A stretch of 64,000 bases of DNA from Streptomyces klenkii. Its GTDB lineage: Bacteria > Actinomycetota > Actinomycetes > Streptomycetales > Streptomycetaceae. Shown here piece after piece: positions 18,161-26,861 of this stretch; the stretch's first letter is position 1; every line of letters begins with the position of its first letter. The stretch lies in NCBI RefSeq assembly GCF_003626645.1, contig NZ_RBAM01000009.1:62001-126000 (forward strand). The letters are read 5' to 3'. Under the pieces are notes generated by a model that had not been told where the DNA came from, ran no database searches, and was given only the letters and a program-made list of their open reading frames with translations. The position numbers and the translations under genes are program-made.

Positions 18161-20502
18161 TCCAAGGGCGGTACCGCCTGCTCGAGCGCATCGGGCGGGG
18201 CGGCATGGGCGAGGTGTGGCGGGCGCTCGACGAGTCGCTCGGCCGGCAGGTCGCCGTCAAGTGCCTCAAGCCCATGGGGCCGCGGCACGAGCCCTCCTAC
18301 CTCCGGGTGCTGCGCGAGCGCTTCCGGCGCGAGGCGCGCGTCGCGGCCGCCCTCCAGCACCGCGGCATCACCGTCATCCACGACTTCGGCGAGTCCGACG
18401 GCGTGCTCTTCCTCGTCATGGAGCTCCTCGACGGCCGCAACCTCAGCGAGCTCCTGGAGGACACCTGCGGGCACCCGCTGGCCGTGCCCGACATCCTGGA
18501 GATCGCCGAGCAGGTCGCCGCCGCCCTCGCCTACACCCACGGCCAGGGCGTCGTCCACCGCGACCTCAAGCCCGCCAACGTGATGCGGCTGACCGACGGC
18601 AGCGTCAAGATCTGCGACTTCGGCATCGCCCGCCTCGGTGACTCCATCGGCTACTCCTCGGTCTCCTCCCGCCTCACCGGCACCGGCATCGCCATGGGCA
18701 CGCCCCACTACATGTCGCCCGAGCAGATCGGCGGCGCCCCGGTCGACCACCGCAGCGACCTGTACTCCCTGGGCTGCGTGCTGTACGAGCTGGCCACCGG
18801 CGCCCCGCCGTTCGACATGGACGACGCCTGGGCCGTGCTCGTCGGCCACCGGGACACCGCGCCCGTACCGCCGCGCACCCACCGCCCGGAGCTGCCGGAG
18901 GCCTTCGAGCGCATCGTCCTCGACCTGCTCGCCAAGGACCCCGAAGAACGCCCTCCCGACGCCGCGGAGCTGCACGCCCGCCTGCTCGTGCTGGAGCCCC
19001 CGGGCCGGCTCGCCCGCCCGGTGACCGTCCACCGGACGCCACCCCGGCTGCCCTCCGTACGGGCGTCCGTCCGGCTGCCCGAGCCGCGGCTGCCCGGCTG
19101 GGCGAGGAACATGACCACCGGCTCCAAGGCGACCGGACCGGGCCCGCGGACGCCGCTGCCGCCGGACCCGGCGGCGGCGCTCACCGGCGCCTGGACGGAG
19201 GGGCTCGCAGGCCCGGCCGTGGGGCTCACGGGCGTGTGGACGGCGGGCCCGGCCGGGCTCACGGCGCCCGTGCAGCGCACCGCGTCCGGGCCGGCCGTGC
19301 CCGCCGCCGGCCTGCCCACCGTCCGCGAGGCGGCCGTTCCGCCCGCGCCGGAGGCCCTCGCCGTGCTCGTGGCCCGCCACCAGGAGGGTCTGCGCCTGGG
19401 GAGGCTGGGCCGCTGGGAGGAGGCGGGCCGGGCGCACGCCGCCGTCGCCGCCGACCGCGAGCGGCTCCTCGGCCCCGACCACCCCGACACCCTCACCAGC
19501 CGCTACGAGGCCGCGTTCGCCCTCAGCGCCCTGGGCCGCCCGGGCGAGGCGCTGCGCGAGTACGCCCGCGCGGCGGCCGGGCGCGAGCGCGTCCTCGGGC
19601 CGGACCACCCCGCGACGCTCGCCGCGCGCCAGGAGACGGCGTACGTTCTCGGTCAGCTCGGCCGGCACTTCGAGGCGCACGACGTGTACGCCGCCGTGCT
19701 CGCCGCGCGCGAGCGGACCGTGGGCCCCGACCACCCGGACACCCTGCGCTGCCGCCACAACCTGGCCTTCAACCTCGGCCGCCTGGGCCGGCTGGAGGAG
19801 TCGTACCGCATGGCCTGCGAGGTGGCGGTCACCCGCTCCCGGGTCCTGGGCCCGGCCCACCCGGACACCCTCGTCAGCCGCTACGAGGTGGGGTACGCCC
19901 TCGGGCAGCTGGGCCGCTGGCCCGAGGCGTTGCAGACCTACCGCGAAGTGGCCGTCGCACGGCAGCGGGTGCTCGGCGCGGGCCACCCCGACACGCTCGC
20001 CGCCCGCTACGAGACCGGCATCTGCCTCGGCCGCCTCCAGCGCAGTGCGGAGGCCCTGCGGCTGTTCCGCGAGCTCGTCGACGAGCGCACCCGCGCCCAG
20101 GGGCCCGAGGACGCGGACACGCTGCGCGCCCGCCACTGCCTCGGCGTCAACCTCGGCCGCCTCGGGCGCTGGGAGGAGGCCCTGGCCGAGGCGCGCGACG
20201 TCTGCGCGGTGCGCGAGCGGGTGCTGGGCCGCGACCACCCCGAGACGCTGGTCAGCCGGCGCGAGATCGCGGTCGGGCTCGGCTGGCTCGGCCGCTGGAC
20301 CGAGGCCCTCGCCGTCTACCGCGACGTCGCGCAGGCCCGGCAGCGGGTCCTGGGCGCGGACCACCCGGACGCCCTCACCAGCCGCAACGACGAAGCGCAC
20401 TGCCTCGAACAGCTGGGCCGCTCCACCGAGGCCGTGGAGCTCTACCGGCAGGTCGCGGCGGTCAGCCGCGTCCGGGCCACGCGGAGCCGCTCCGGACCCT
20501 GA
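18142..20502 (+). CDS. Ser/Thr protein kinase fused to TPR array
   Basis: 786 residues. Residues 10-275 are a Hanks-type kinase: Gly loop GRGGMGEVW, catalytic Lys40 in VAVKCLK, HRDLKPANV, DFG in ICDFGIAR and the APE-like PHYMSPEQ. A Pro/Arg/Thr-rich linker of about 130 residues follows. From about 415 to the end there are eight and a half tandem 42-residue repeats of the kinesin-light-chain TPR type (GPDHPDTL..R.......LG.LGR..EAL). No transmembrane helix is visible, unlike PknB-type kinases with PASTA domains, so it is probably cytoplasmic. The TPRs may recruit substrates. It interrupts the catabolic genes without an obvious functional link. Confidence 0.85.
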   Translation: MADTRLIQGRYRLLERIGRGGMGEVWRALDESLGRQVAVKCLKPMGPRHEPSYLRVLRERFRREARVAAALQHRGITVIHDFGESDGVLFLVMELLDGRNLSELLEDTCGHPLAVPDILEIAEQVAAALAYTHGQGVVHRDLKPANVMRLTDGSVKICDFGIARLGDSIGYSSVSSRLTGTGIAMGTPHYMSPEQIGGAPVDHRSDLYSLGCVLYELATGAPPFDMDDAWAVLVGHRDTAPVPPRTHRPELPEAFERIVLDLLAKDPEERPPDAAELHARLLVLEPPGRLARPVTVHRTPPRLPSVRASVRLPEPRLPGWARNMTTGSKATGPGPRTPLPPDPAAALTGAWTEGLAGPAVGLTGVWTAGPAGLTAPVQRTASGPAVPAAGLPTVREAAVPPAPEALAVLVARHQEGLRLGRLGRWEEAGRAHAAVAADRERLLGPDHPDTLTSRYEAAFALSALGRPGEALREYARAAAGRERVLGPDHPATLAARQETAYVLGQLGRHFEAHDVYAAVLAARERTVGPDHPDTLRCRHNLAFNLGRLGRLEESYRMACEVAVTRSRVLGPAHPDTLVSRYEVGYALGQLGRWPEALQTYREVAVARQRVLGAGHPDTLAARYETGICLGRLQRSAEALRLFRELVDERTRAQGPEDADTLRARHCLGVNLGRLGRWEEALAEARDVCAVRERVLGRDHPETLVSRREIAVGLGWLGRWTEALAVYRDVAQARQRVLGADHPDALTSRNDEAHCLEQLGRSTEAVELYRQVAAVSRVRATRSRSGP
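19390..20470 (+). repeat. 126-bp tandem repeats inside the kinase gene
   Basis: About eight and a half in-frame repeats of 126 bases encode the 42-residue TPR units. Each contains a GACCACCCCGACACCCT-like core. The repeats are divergent at DNA level, so this is an old array rather than a recent expansion. Confidence 0.7.
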
Positions 20503-20539
20503 GGGCCGGGGCCGGGGTGGTTCCGGCGGAACGCCTTCA

Positions 20540-20556
20540 TCTGACGGCGCGTCAGA
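20540..20556. promoter_or_regulatory. TCTGAC-N5-GTCAGA operator before nitronate monooxygenase
   Basis: TCTGACGGCGCGTCAGA is a palindrome with 6-bp arms, 44 bases before the ATG at 20601. The same arms and spacing recur at 28620-28636 before the enoyl-CoA hydratase operon, so one regulator (TetR-like by shape) may control both. Confidence 0.6.
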
Positions 20557-20600
20557 AAAACCCCTTCCCTCGCCCGGCCCCCTGCGGCATCCTGCCGCCC

Positions 20601-21776
20601 ATGCAGACCGAGTTGAGCCGGCGGCTGGGCATCGAGCACGCCGTCTTCGGCTTCACGCCCTTCCCCGCCGTCGCCGCGGCGATCTCCCGCGCCGGAGGGC
20701 TCGGCGTCCTCGGCGCCGTCCGCTACACCGACCCCGGCGACCTCGCCCGGGACCTCGACTGGATGGACGCGCACACCGGCGGCAGACCGTACGGGCTCGA
20801 CGTGGTCATGCCCGCCAAGAAGGTGGAGGGCGTCACCGAGGCGGACGTCGAGGCGATGATCCCCGAAGGGCACCGCCGGTTCGTCCGCGAGACCCTCGCC
20901 CGGCACGGCGTCCCCGAACTCGCCGCCGGGGACCGGCGGGGCTGGCGCATCACCGGCTGGATGGAAGAGGTCGCCCGCGCCCAGCTCGACACCGCCTTCG
21001 GCCACCCGCTCGCCCTGCTCGCCAACGCCCTCGGACCGCCGCCCGCCGACGTCGTGCAGCGCGCCCACGCCCACGGCGTCCTCGTCGCCGCGCTCGCCGG
21101 CAGCGCCCGGCACGCCGCCCGGCACGCCGACGCCGGCATCGACGTCGTCGTCGCCCAGGGGTACGAGGCCGGCGGGCACACCGGCGAGATCGCCACCATG
21201 GTCCTCACCCCCGAGGTCGTCCGCGCCGTCGGGCCACTGCCCGTCCTGGCGGCCGGCGGCATCGGCTCCGGCGAGCAGATCGCCGCCGCGCTCGCCCTCG
21301 GCGCCCAGGGCGTCTGGATCGGCTCCCTCTGGCTCACCACCGAGGAGGCCGACCTGGGCTCGCCCGCCCTGACGGCCAAGCTCCTCGCCGCGGGCTCCGG
21401 CGACACCGTGCGCTCCCGCGCCCTCACCGGCAAGCCCGCCCGCCAGCTGCGCACGGCCTGGACCGAGGCCTGGGACGACCCCGCCGGCCCCGGCACCCTT
21501 CCCATGCCCTTGCAAGGCCTCCTCGTCGCCGAGGCGCTGACCCGCATCCAGAAGTACGAGGCCGGGCCGCTGCTGGGCACGCCGGTCGGCCAGATCGTCG
21601 GCAGCATGAACACCCGCCGCGGCGTCCAGGCCGTCTTCGACGACCTGACAAGAGACTTCGAACGCGCCGTGGCCCGCCTGAACGGCATCGCGGGGGATGG
21701 GCAGGGCCCACCCGGGGACCGTGTCCGCGGGGCCGCCCCGAAAGCCGGCGCCGACGCGGGGCCCGGCCCGGACTGA
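20601..21776 (+). CDS. nitronate monooxygenase family flavoprotein
   Basis: 391 residues, FMN TIM-barrel of the 2-nitropropane dioxygenase/nitronate monooxygenase family. Diagnostic blocks: GGLGVLGAVRYT near residue 35, AQGYEAGGHTGE near 185 with the conserved His, and PVLAAGGIGSG near 215 for FMN phosphate. Members oxidise nitronates, but many in actinobacterial acyl-CoA clusters have unknown reductase or oxygenase roles. It leads a run of same-strand genes with two acyl-CoA synthetases (74 and 50 bases apart), so they are likely co-transcribed. The C-terminal 30 residues are low complexity. Confidence 0.8.
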   Translation: MQTELSRRLGIEHAVFGFTPFPAVAAAISRAGGLGVLGAVRYTDPGDLARDLDWMDAHTGGRPYGLDVVMPAKKVEGVTEADVEAMIPEGHRRFVRETLARHGVPELAAGDRRGWRITGWMEEVARAQLDTAFGHPLALLANALGPPPADVVQRAHAHGVLVAALAGSARHAARHADAGIDVVVAQGYEAGGHTGEIATMVLTPEVVRAVGPLPVLAAGGIGSGEQIAAALALGAQGVWIGSLWLTTEEADLGSPALTAKLLAAGSGDTVRSRALTGKPARQLRTAWTEAWDDPAGPGTLPMPLQGLLVAEALTRIQKYEAGPLLGTPVGQIVGSMNTRRGVQAVFDDLTRDFERAVARLNGIAGDGQGPPGDRVRGAAPKAGADAGPGPD

Positions 21777-21850
21777 CCGTCAGAGCACGCAGGCCATCCA
21801 CTCCCTCCGCGCCGTCCACGTCCCCCCACCTCCGACCCGAAGGAGGTCCC

Positions 21851-23404
21851 ATGCCCTCCCGACCACCCAACGGCTTCTGGGCGCAGGCCGCCGCAGAGCC
21901 CGGCCGCCCCGTCCTCGTCGACCCGGCCGGCACCACCTGGACCGCCGGCCGCCTGCACGCCGCCGCCAACCGGCTCGTCCACGGGCTGCGCGCCGCGGGG
22001 CTGCGGGCCGGGGACGCGTTCGCCGCCGTGCTTCCCAACGGCGCCGAACTGCTCACCGCCCACCTCGCCGCGACGCAGGCGGGCCTGTACCTGGTCCCGG
22101 TCAACCACCACCTCGTGGGACCGGAGATCGCCTGGATCGTCGCCGACTGCGAGGCCAAGGCGCTCATCGCCCACGAGCGGTTCGCCGCCGCGGCGACGGC
22201 CGCCGCGGACGAGGCCGCCCTGCCCGCCGCCCGGCGCTACGCGGTCGGGAACATCGAGGGCTTCCGCCCGTACGCGGACCTCCTCGACGGCCACCCGGAC
22301 AGCCCGCCGGCCGACCGCACCGCCGGCTGGGTCATGAACTACACCTCCGGCACCACCGGCCGGCCCCGCGGCATCCGCCGCCCGCTCACCGGCAGGCCGC
22401 CCGAGGAGGGGCACCTGGGCGGATTCCTCGGCATCTTCGGCATCCGGCCGTTCGACGGCAACACCCACCTGGTGTGCTCCCCGCTCTACCACACGGCCGT
22501 GCTCCAGTTCGCCGCCGCGGCCCTGCACATCGGCCACCGGCTGGTGGTCATGGACAAGTGGGCGCCCGAGGAGATGCTGCGCCTGATCGAGACCCACCGG
22601 TGCACGCACACACACATGGTCCCCACCCAGTTCCAGCGGCTGCTGGCCCTGCCGGAGCACGTCCGGGCCCGCTACGACGTGTCGTCCATGCGCCACGCCG
22701 TGCACGGCGCCGCGCCCTGCCCCGAACACGTGAAGCGGGCGATGATCGAGTGGTGGGGCGGCTGCATCGAGGAGTACTACGCGGCCAGCGAGGGCGGCGG
22801 CGCCTTCGCCACCGCCGAGGAGTGGCTGAAGAAGCCCGGCACGGTCGGCAAGGCGTGGCCCATCAGCGAGCTCGCCGTGTTCGACGACGACGGCAACCGC
22901 CTCCCGGCGGGCCGGCTCGGCACCGTCTACATGAAGATGACCACCGGCGGCTTCGCGTACCACAAGGACGCCGACAAGACCCGGGCCGGCCGCATCGGCG
23001 ACTTCTTCACCGTCGGCGACCTCGGCTACCTGGACGAGGACGGCTACCTCTTCCTCCGCGACCGCAAGATCGACCTGATCATCTCCGGGGGCGTCAACAT
23101 CTACCCCGCGGAGATCGAGTCCGTGCTGCTCGGGCACCCGGCCGTCGCCGACGCCGCCGTCTTCGGAGTGCCGCACGACGACTGGGGCGAGGAGGTCCGC
23201 GCGGTCGTCGAACCGGCCGAGGGCCACGCGCCGGGCGCCCCGCTGGCCGCGGACATCCTCGCGCACTGCGCCGGGGCCCTGGCCGGCTACAAGCGGCCCA
23301 GGGCCGTCGAGTTCATCGCCGCCATGCCCCGCGACCCCAACGGCAAGCTCTACAAGCGCCGCCTGCGCGAGCCCTACTGGGAGGGCCGGGACCGCCCGGT
23401 GTGA
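21851..23404 (+). CDS. acyl-CoA synthetase (AMP-binding)
   Basis: 517 residues, ANL superfamily. The P-loop-like motif is YTSGTTGRPRG near residue 165, the adenine site YYAASEGGG near 315, the hinge DRKIDLIISGGVNIYP near 400, and the catalytic Lys in PNGKLYKRRL near 500. It activates a carboxylic acid as acyl-AMP and transfers it to CoA. Motifs are complete. Its neighbours suggest an acid entering beta-oxidation, but chain or ring type is not visible. AAGGAGG precedes the ATG perfectly. Confidence 0.85.
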   Translation: MPSRPPNGFWAQAAAEPGRPVLVDPAGTTWTAGRLHAAANRLVHGLRAAGLRAGDAFAAVLPNGAELLTAHLAATQAGLYLVPVNHHLVGPEIAWIVADCEAKALIAHERFAAAATAAADEAALPAARRYAVGNIEGFRPYADLLDGHPDSPPADRTAGWVMNYTSGTTGRPRGIRRPLTGRPPEEGHLGGFLGIFGIRPFDGNTHLVCSPLYHTAVLQFAAAALHIGHRLVVMDKWAPEEMLRLIETHRCTHTHMVPTQFQRLLALPEHVRARYDVSSMRHAVHGAAPCPEHVKRAMIEWWGGCIEEYYAASEGGGAFATAEEWLKKPGTVGKAWPISELAVFDDDGNRLPAGRLGTVYMKMTTGGFAYHKDADKTRAGRIGDFFTVGDLGYLDEDGYLFLRDRKIDLIISGGVNIYPAEIESVLLGHPAVADAAVFGVPHDDWGEEVRAVVEPAEGHAPGAPLAADILAHCAGALAGYKRPRAVEFIAAMPRDPNGKLYKRRLREPYWEGRDRPV

Positions 23405-23454
23405 GCGGCGGCCGCCCCTTGACCTTCCGGGCGCGGCGGCACCAGGATCCGGGC

Positions 23455-24993
23455 ATGACGGGAGTGCACGACAGCACGGTGGACGGCATCCTCCGACGCA
23501 CGGCCCGGCGCGTGCCGGACCGGACGGCCCTGCGGTACGGGGAGCGTGCCTGGACCTACCGCGAGCTGGACGAGGCCGTGACGGGCGCCGCCGCGGCCTT
23601 GCTCGGCAGCGGCCTGAGCGACGGCGACCGCGTCGCCGCCTACGGCCACAACTCCGACGCCTACCTGATCGGCTTCCTGGCCTGCGCCCGGGCCGGGCTG
23701 GTGCACGTGCCCGTCAACCACCAGCTCACGGGCGGCGAACTGGCCTACATCCTGGAGCAGTCGGGCAGCGCGCTGGTGCTCACCGACCCGGCCCTGGCGC
23801 ACCGGCTGCCCGCTGCCGTCCGCACCCTGCCGCTGCGCGACGCCACGGGCTCCCTGCTGGAGCGGGCGGTGCAGCGGCGCGCGGGCAGCGTGACCCTCTT
23901 CGCCGGAGGCCCGGACCAGGGTGACCTCGTACAGCTGCTCTACACCTCCGGCACCACCGCGCAGCCCAAGGGCGCGATGATGACGCACGGCGCGCTCGTG
24001 CACGCCTACCTGAGCGCGATCACCGCCCTGGACCTCAGGGAGACGGACCGGCCGCTGCACGCCCTGCCGCTGTACCACTCGGCGCAGATGCACGTGTTCC
24101 TGCTGCCGTTCCTGGCGGTGGGAGCGGAGAACACCCTCATCGACGCGCCGGACCCGGACCGCGTCCTCGAACTGGTGGAGGCGGGGCGGGCCGACAGCTT
24201 CTTCGCCCCGCCGACCGTGTGGATCGCGCTGGCCGCCCACCCCGGCTTCGCGACCCGGGACCTGTCGGCGCTGCGCAAGGCGTACTACGGTGCGTCCGTC
24301 ATGCCCGTGCCGGTCCTGGAACGGCTCCGCTCCCGCCTGCCCCGCCTCGCCTTCTACAACTGCTTCGGGCAGAGCGAGATCGGGCCGCTGGCCACCGTGC
24401 TGCGGCCCGAGGAGCACGAGGGGCGGATGGACTCCTGCGGCCGGCCGGTGCTGTTCGTCGAGGCGCGCGTCGTGGACGACAAGGGCGCCGACGCGCCCGA
24501 CGGCACCCCCGGCGAGGTCGTCTACCGCTCCCCGCAGCTGTGCCGGGGCTACTGGGGCAAGCCCGAGGAGACCGAGGAGGCCTTCCGGGACGGCTGGTTC
24601 CACTCCGGCGACCTGGCGGTCCGGGACGCCGAGGGCTACTTCACGGTCGTGGACCGGCTGAAGGACGTCATCAACTCCGGCGGTGTGCTGGTCGCCTCCC
24701 GCGAGGTGGAAGACGTGCTCTACGGTCACCCGGCGGTCGCGGAAGCGGCCGTCGTCGGGCTCCCCGACGCCCGCTGGATCGAGGCGGTCACGGCCGTGGT
24801 CGTCACGCGCGGCCGCGTGACCGAGGAGGAACTGGTGGAGTACGCACGGGACCGGCTGGCGCGCTTCAAGGTACCCAAGCGCGTACTGTTCACGGACGCC
24901 CTGCCAAGGAATGCCTCCGGCAAGGTCCTGAAGAGAGAACTGAGGTCAGCCCTCTCGGGCGGGCGGCCGACGACCGCATTCAGACCGCAGTGA
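23455..24993 (+). CDS. acyl-CoA synthetase (AMP-binding), second copy
   Basis: 512 residues, ANL superfamily and clearly divergent from its neighbour. Motifs: LLYTSGTTAQPKGAMMTH near 165, NCFGQSEIGP near 300, DRLKDVINSGG near 400, and ASGKVLKREL near 490 with the catalytic Lys. Family members activate short or medium-chain or aromatic acids. The ATG at 23455 is used; an in-frame GTG at 23401 overlaps the previous stop (GTGA) and would add 18 residues without family similarity. It ends the operon. The convergent paaK lies 450 bases away. Confidence 0.85.
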   Translation: MTGVHDSTVDGILRRTARRVPDRTALRYGERAWTYRELDEAVTGAAAALLGSGLSDGDRVAAYGHNSDAYLIGFLACARAGLVHVPVNHQLTGGELAYILEQSGSALVLTDPALAHRLPAAVRTLPLRDATGSLLERAVQRRAGSVTLFAGGPDQGDLVQLLYTSGTTAQPKGAMMTHGALVHAYLSAITALDLRETDRPLHALPLYHSAQMHVFLLPFLAVGAENTLIDAPDPDRVLELVEAGRADSFFAPPTVWIALAAHPGFATRDLSALRKAYYGASVMPVPVLERLRSRLPRLAFYNCFGQSEIGPLATVLRPEEHEGRMDSCGRPVLFVEARVVDDKGADAPDGTPGEVVYRSPQLCRGYWGKPEETEEAFRDGWFHSGDLAVRDAEGYFTVVDRLKDVINSGGVLVASREVEDVLYGHPAVAEAAVVGLPDARWIEAVTAVVVTRGRVTEEELVEYARDRLARFKVPKRVLFTDALPRNASGKVLKRELRSALSGGRPTTAFRPQ

Positions 24994-25446
24994 TCGCGAA
25001 TTCCGCCGGACTCCCACCACGGTGGTGCCTCGCCGTAGCGGCGGGCATTTTTGTCGGCGCCGCGGCGCCGGAACGGCCGCCGCCGGGCGCGCCGGTGGGG
25101 GCTTGCCGCCGCGGCGGCGGATTTGGAGGGGGCCGGCAGCCCCTCCACCTGCGGCGAGCTGCCGCGGAGGAGCCCACAGCTCGGGCCCGGTGCGGCGCCG
25201 CCGGGCACCCCGATGGGGCCGGATCCCCGGGGCAGCGGTTTTTGAGCCGACCCGCGGGCGGGAACGTGCAGGAGGGGCGGGGGCGCAGGGGCAGGGTCCC
25301 TGGACGCTGACGTGTATTTGCGGCGCCAAGTGCGGGGCACGAACGCGCAGAGGGGAAGGGCGCCGTAAATATACGGTCCAGGGACCCTGCCCCGGAGCCC
25401 CCGGCCCGGCCCGCCCCGCAACGCACCGGCCCGCACCCGCGCCGCG
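24994..25446. other. convergent intergenic region with long inverted repeat
   Basis: No gene seen. A long imperfect inverted repeat occupies 25288-25393. The outer arms GGGGCAGGGTCCCTGGAC (25288-25305) and its complement (25376-25393) are perfect. After a 5-base bulge on the left arm, inner arms of about 17 bases ending in GGCGCC pair with only two G-T mismatches. The loop is about 32 bases. Further short GC palindromes precede it. It may be a non-autonomous repeat element or a large bidirectional terminator. Confidence 0.6.
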
Positions 25447-26751
25447 TCACCCCCGCTCGTCCACGACCCGCCTCAACTTCCCCACCGACCTCTCCAGCGT
25501 CCCCCCGTCCACCACCTCGACGGCCACCGTCACACCCACCCCGTCCTTCACCCCCCGCGCCACCTCCCCGGCCGCAGCCACCCGCCGCTCCGCCGTCGCC
25601 CCCGCCCGCGCCTCCACCCGTACGGTGAGGTGGTCCATCCGGCCCTCGCGCGTGAGCCGCAACTGGAAGTGCGGGGCGAGCCCGGACGTCCGCAGCACGA
25701 TCTCCTCGACCTGGCCGGGAAACAGATTCACCCCCCGCAGGATGATCATGTCGTCGCTGCGCCCGGCAATCCGCTCCATCCGCCGGAAGGCAGGGCGAGC
25801 GGTGCCGGGCAGCAGCCGGGTCAGATCGCGGGTGCGGTAGCGGATGACGGGCATGGCCTCCTTGGTGAGGGAGGTGAGGACCAGCTCGCCGTGGCTGCCC
25901 TCGGGCAGCACCTCTCCCGTGACCGGGTCGACGACCTCCGGGTAGAAGTGGTCCTCCCAGATGTGCAGGCCGTCCTTGGTCTCCACGCACTCCTGGGCGA
26001 CGCCGGGCCCGATGACCTCCGAGAGGCCGTATATGTCGACGGCGTCGATGACGAAACGCTCCTCGATCTCCCGCCGCATCTCCTCCGTCCAGGGCTCGGC
26101 GCCGAAGATCCCGGTGGTCAGGGAGGTGCTCCGGGGATCGATGCCCTGGCGCTCGAACTCATCGAGAAGAGTGAGCATGTAGCTGGGCGTCACCATGATG
26201 ATCCGTGGCTCCAGATCCCGGATGAGCCCGACCTGGCGCGCGGTCATGCCGCCGGAGGCGGGGATCACCGTGCAGCCGAGCCGCTCGGCGCCGTAGTGCG
26301 CGCCCAGGCCGCCGGTGAACAGGCCGTAGCCGTAGGCGACGTGGATCCGGTCGCCGGGCCGCCCGCCGGCGGCGCGGATCGAGCGGGCGACGACCTCGGC
26401 CCAGACGTCCAGGTCCCGGTCGGTGTAGCCGACGACGGTGGGGGTGCCCGTGGTGCCGCTGGAGGCGTGGAGGCGCCGGATCTCGCTGCCGGGGACGGCG
26501 AACATGCCGAAGGGGTAGTGCTCCCGGAGGTCCGCCTTGGTGGTGAACGGGAGGCGGGCGAGATCGGCGAGGCTGCGGCAGTCCTCGGGACGTATGCCCG
26601 CGGCGTCGAAGGCCCGCCGGTAGAAGGGCACGTGCTCGTACGCGCGCCGGAGCGTCGCCCGGAGCCGCTCCAACTGGAGCGCGGCCAGTTCGTCGCGGGA
26701 CATCCGCTCGGCCGGATCCCCAGGAACCAACCGATCGTTCGGTAGTTGCAT
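25447..26751 (-). CDS. paaK: phenylacetate-CoA ligase
   Basis: 434 residues, the PaaK branch of adenylate-forming ligases, shorter than other ANL enzymes. Motifs: YEHVPFYRRAFD at the N-terminus, ASSGTTGTPTVVGYT near residue 92, GLSEVIGPGV near 240, and RSDDMIILRGVNLFP near 330. It converts phenylacetate to phenylacetyl-CoA, the first step of the paa pathway. No paaABCDE epoxidase genes are in the window. The start codon is overlapped by a palindrome resembling the PaaR operator, and a promoter with no room for a leader lies directly upstream. Confidence 0.88.
   Translation of the reverse strand: MQLPNDRLVPGDPAERMSRDELAALQLERLRATLRRAYEHVPFYRRAFDAAGIRPEDCRSLADLARLPFTTKADLREHYPFGMFAVPGSEIRRLHASSGTTGTPTVVGYTDRDLDVWAEVVARSIRAAGGRPGDRIHVAYGYGLFTGGLGAHYGAERLGCTVIPASGGMTARQVGLIRDLEPRIIMVTPSYMLTLLDEFERQGIDPRSTSLTTGIFGAEPWTEEMRREIEERFVIDAVDIYGLSEVIGPGVAQECVETKDGLHIWEDHFYPEVVDPVTGEVLPEGSHGELVLTSLTKEAMPVIRYRTRDLTRLLPGTARPAFRRMERIAGRSDDMIILRGVNLFPGQVEEIVLRTSGLAPHFQLRLTREGRMDHLTVRVEARAGATAERRVAAAGEVARGVKDGVGVTVAVEVVDGGTLERSVGKLRRVVDERG
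26730..26743. promoter_or_regulatory. PaaR-like operator over the paaK start
   Basis: ACCGATCGTTCGGT fits ACCGNNCGNNCGGT, the core I recall for the PaaR (TetR) operator of Corynebacterium. It covers codons 3-8 of paaK. Binding here would block a promoter whose start point is at or near the ATG. Confidence 0.55.
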
Positions 26752-26756
26752 GAGAT

Positions 26757-26786
26757 CAAGTATCCAGGGGCGGCGCCGCGCGTCAA
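26757..26786 (-). promoter_or_regulatory. candidate paaK promoter, leaderless
   Basis: On the minus strand TTGACG (26786-26781) is followed after 18 bases by TACTTG (26762-26757). The -10 element ends five bases before the ATG at 26751, so transcription would begin at or next to the start codon. No ribosome site precedes the ATG, consistent with a leaderless transcript. Confidence 0.5.
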
Positions 26787-26861
26787 GAGGGCACTAACCC
26801 CACAGCGACGCGCACCCATAACTCTCCGGCGTGCGCTCCCTCGCCCCCCGCCCCCGCGCCG

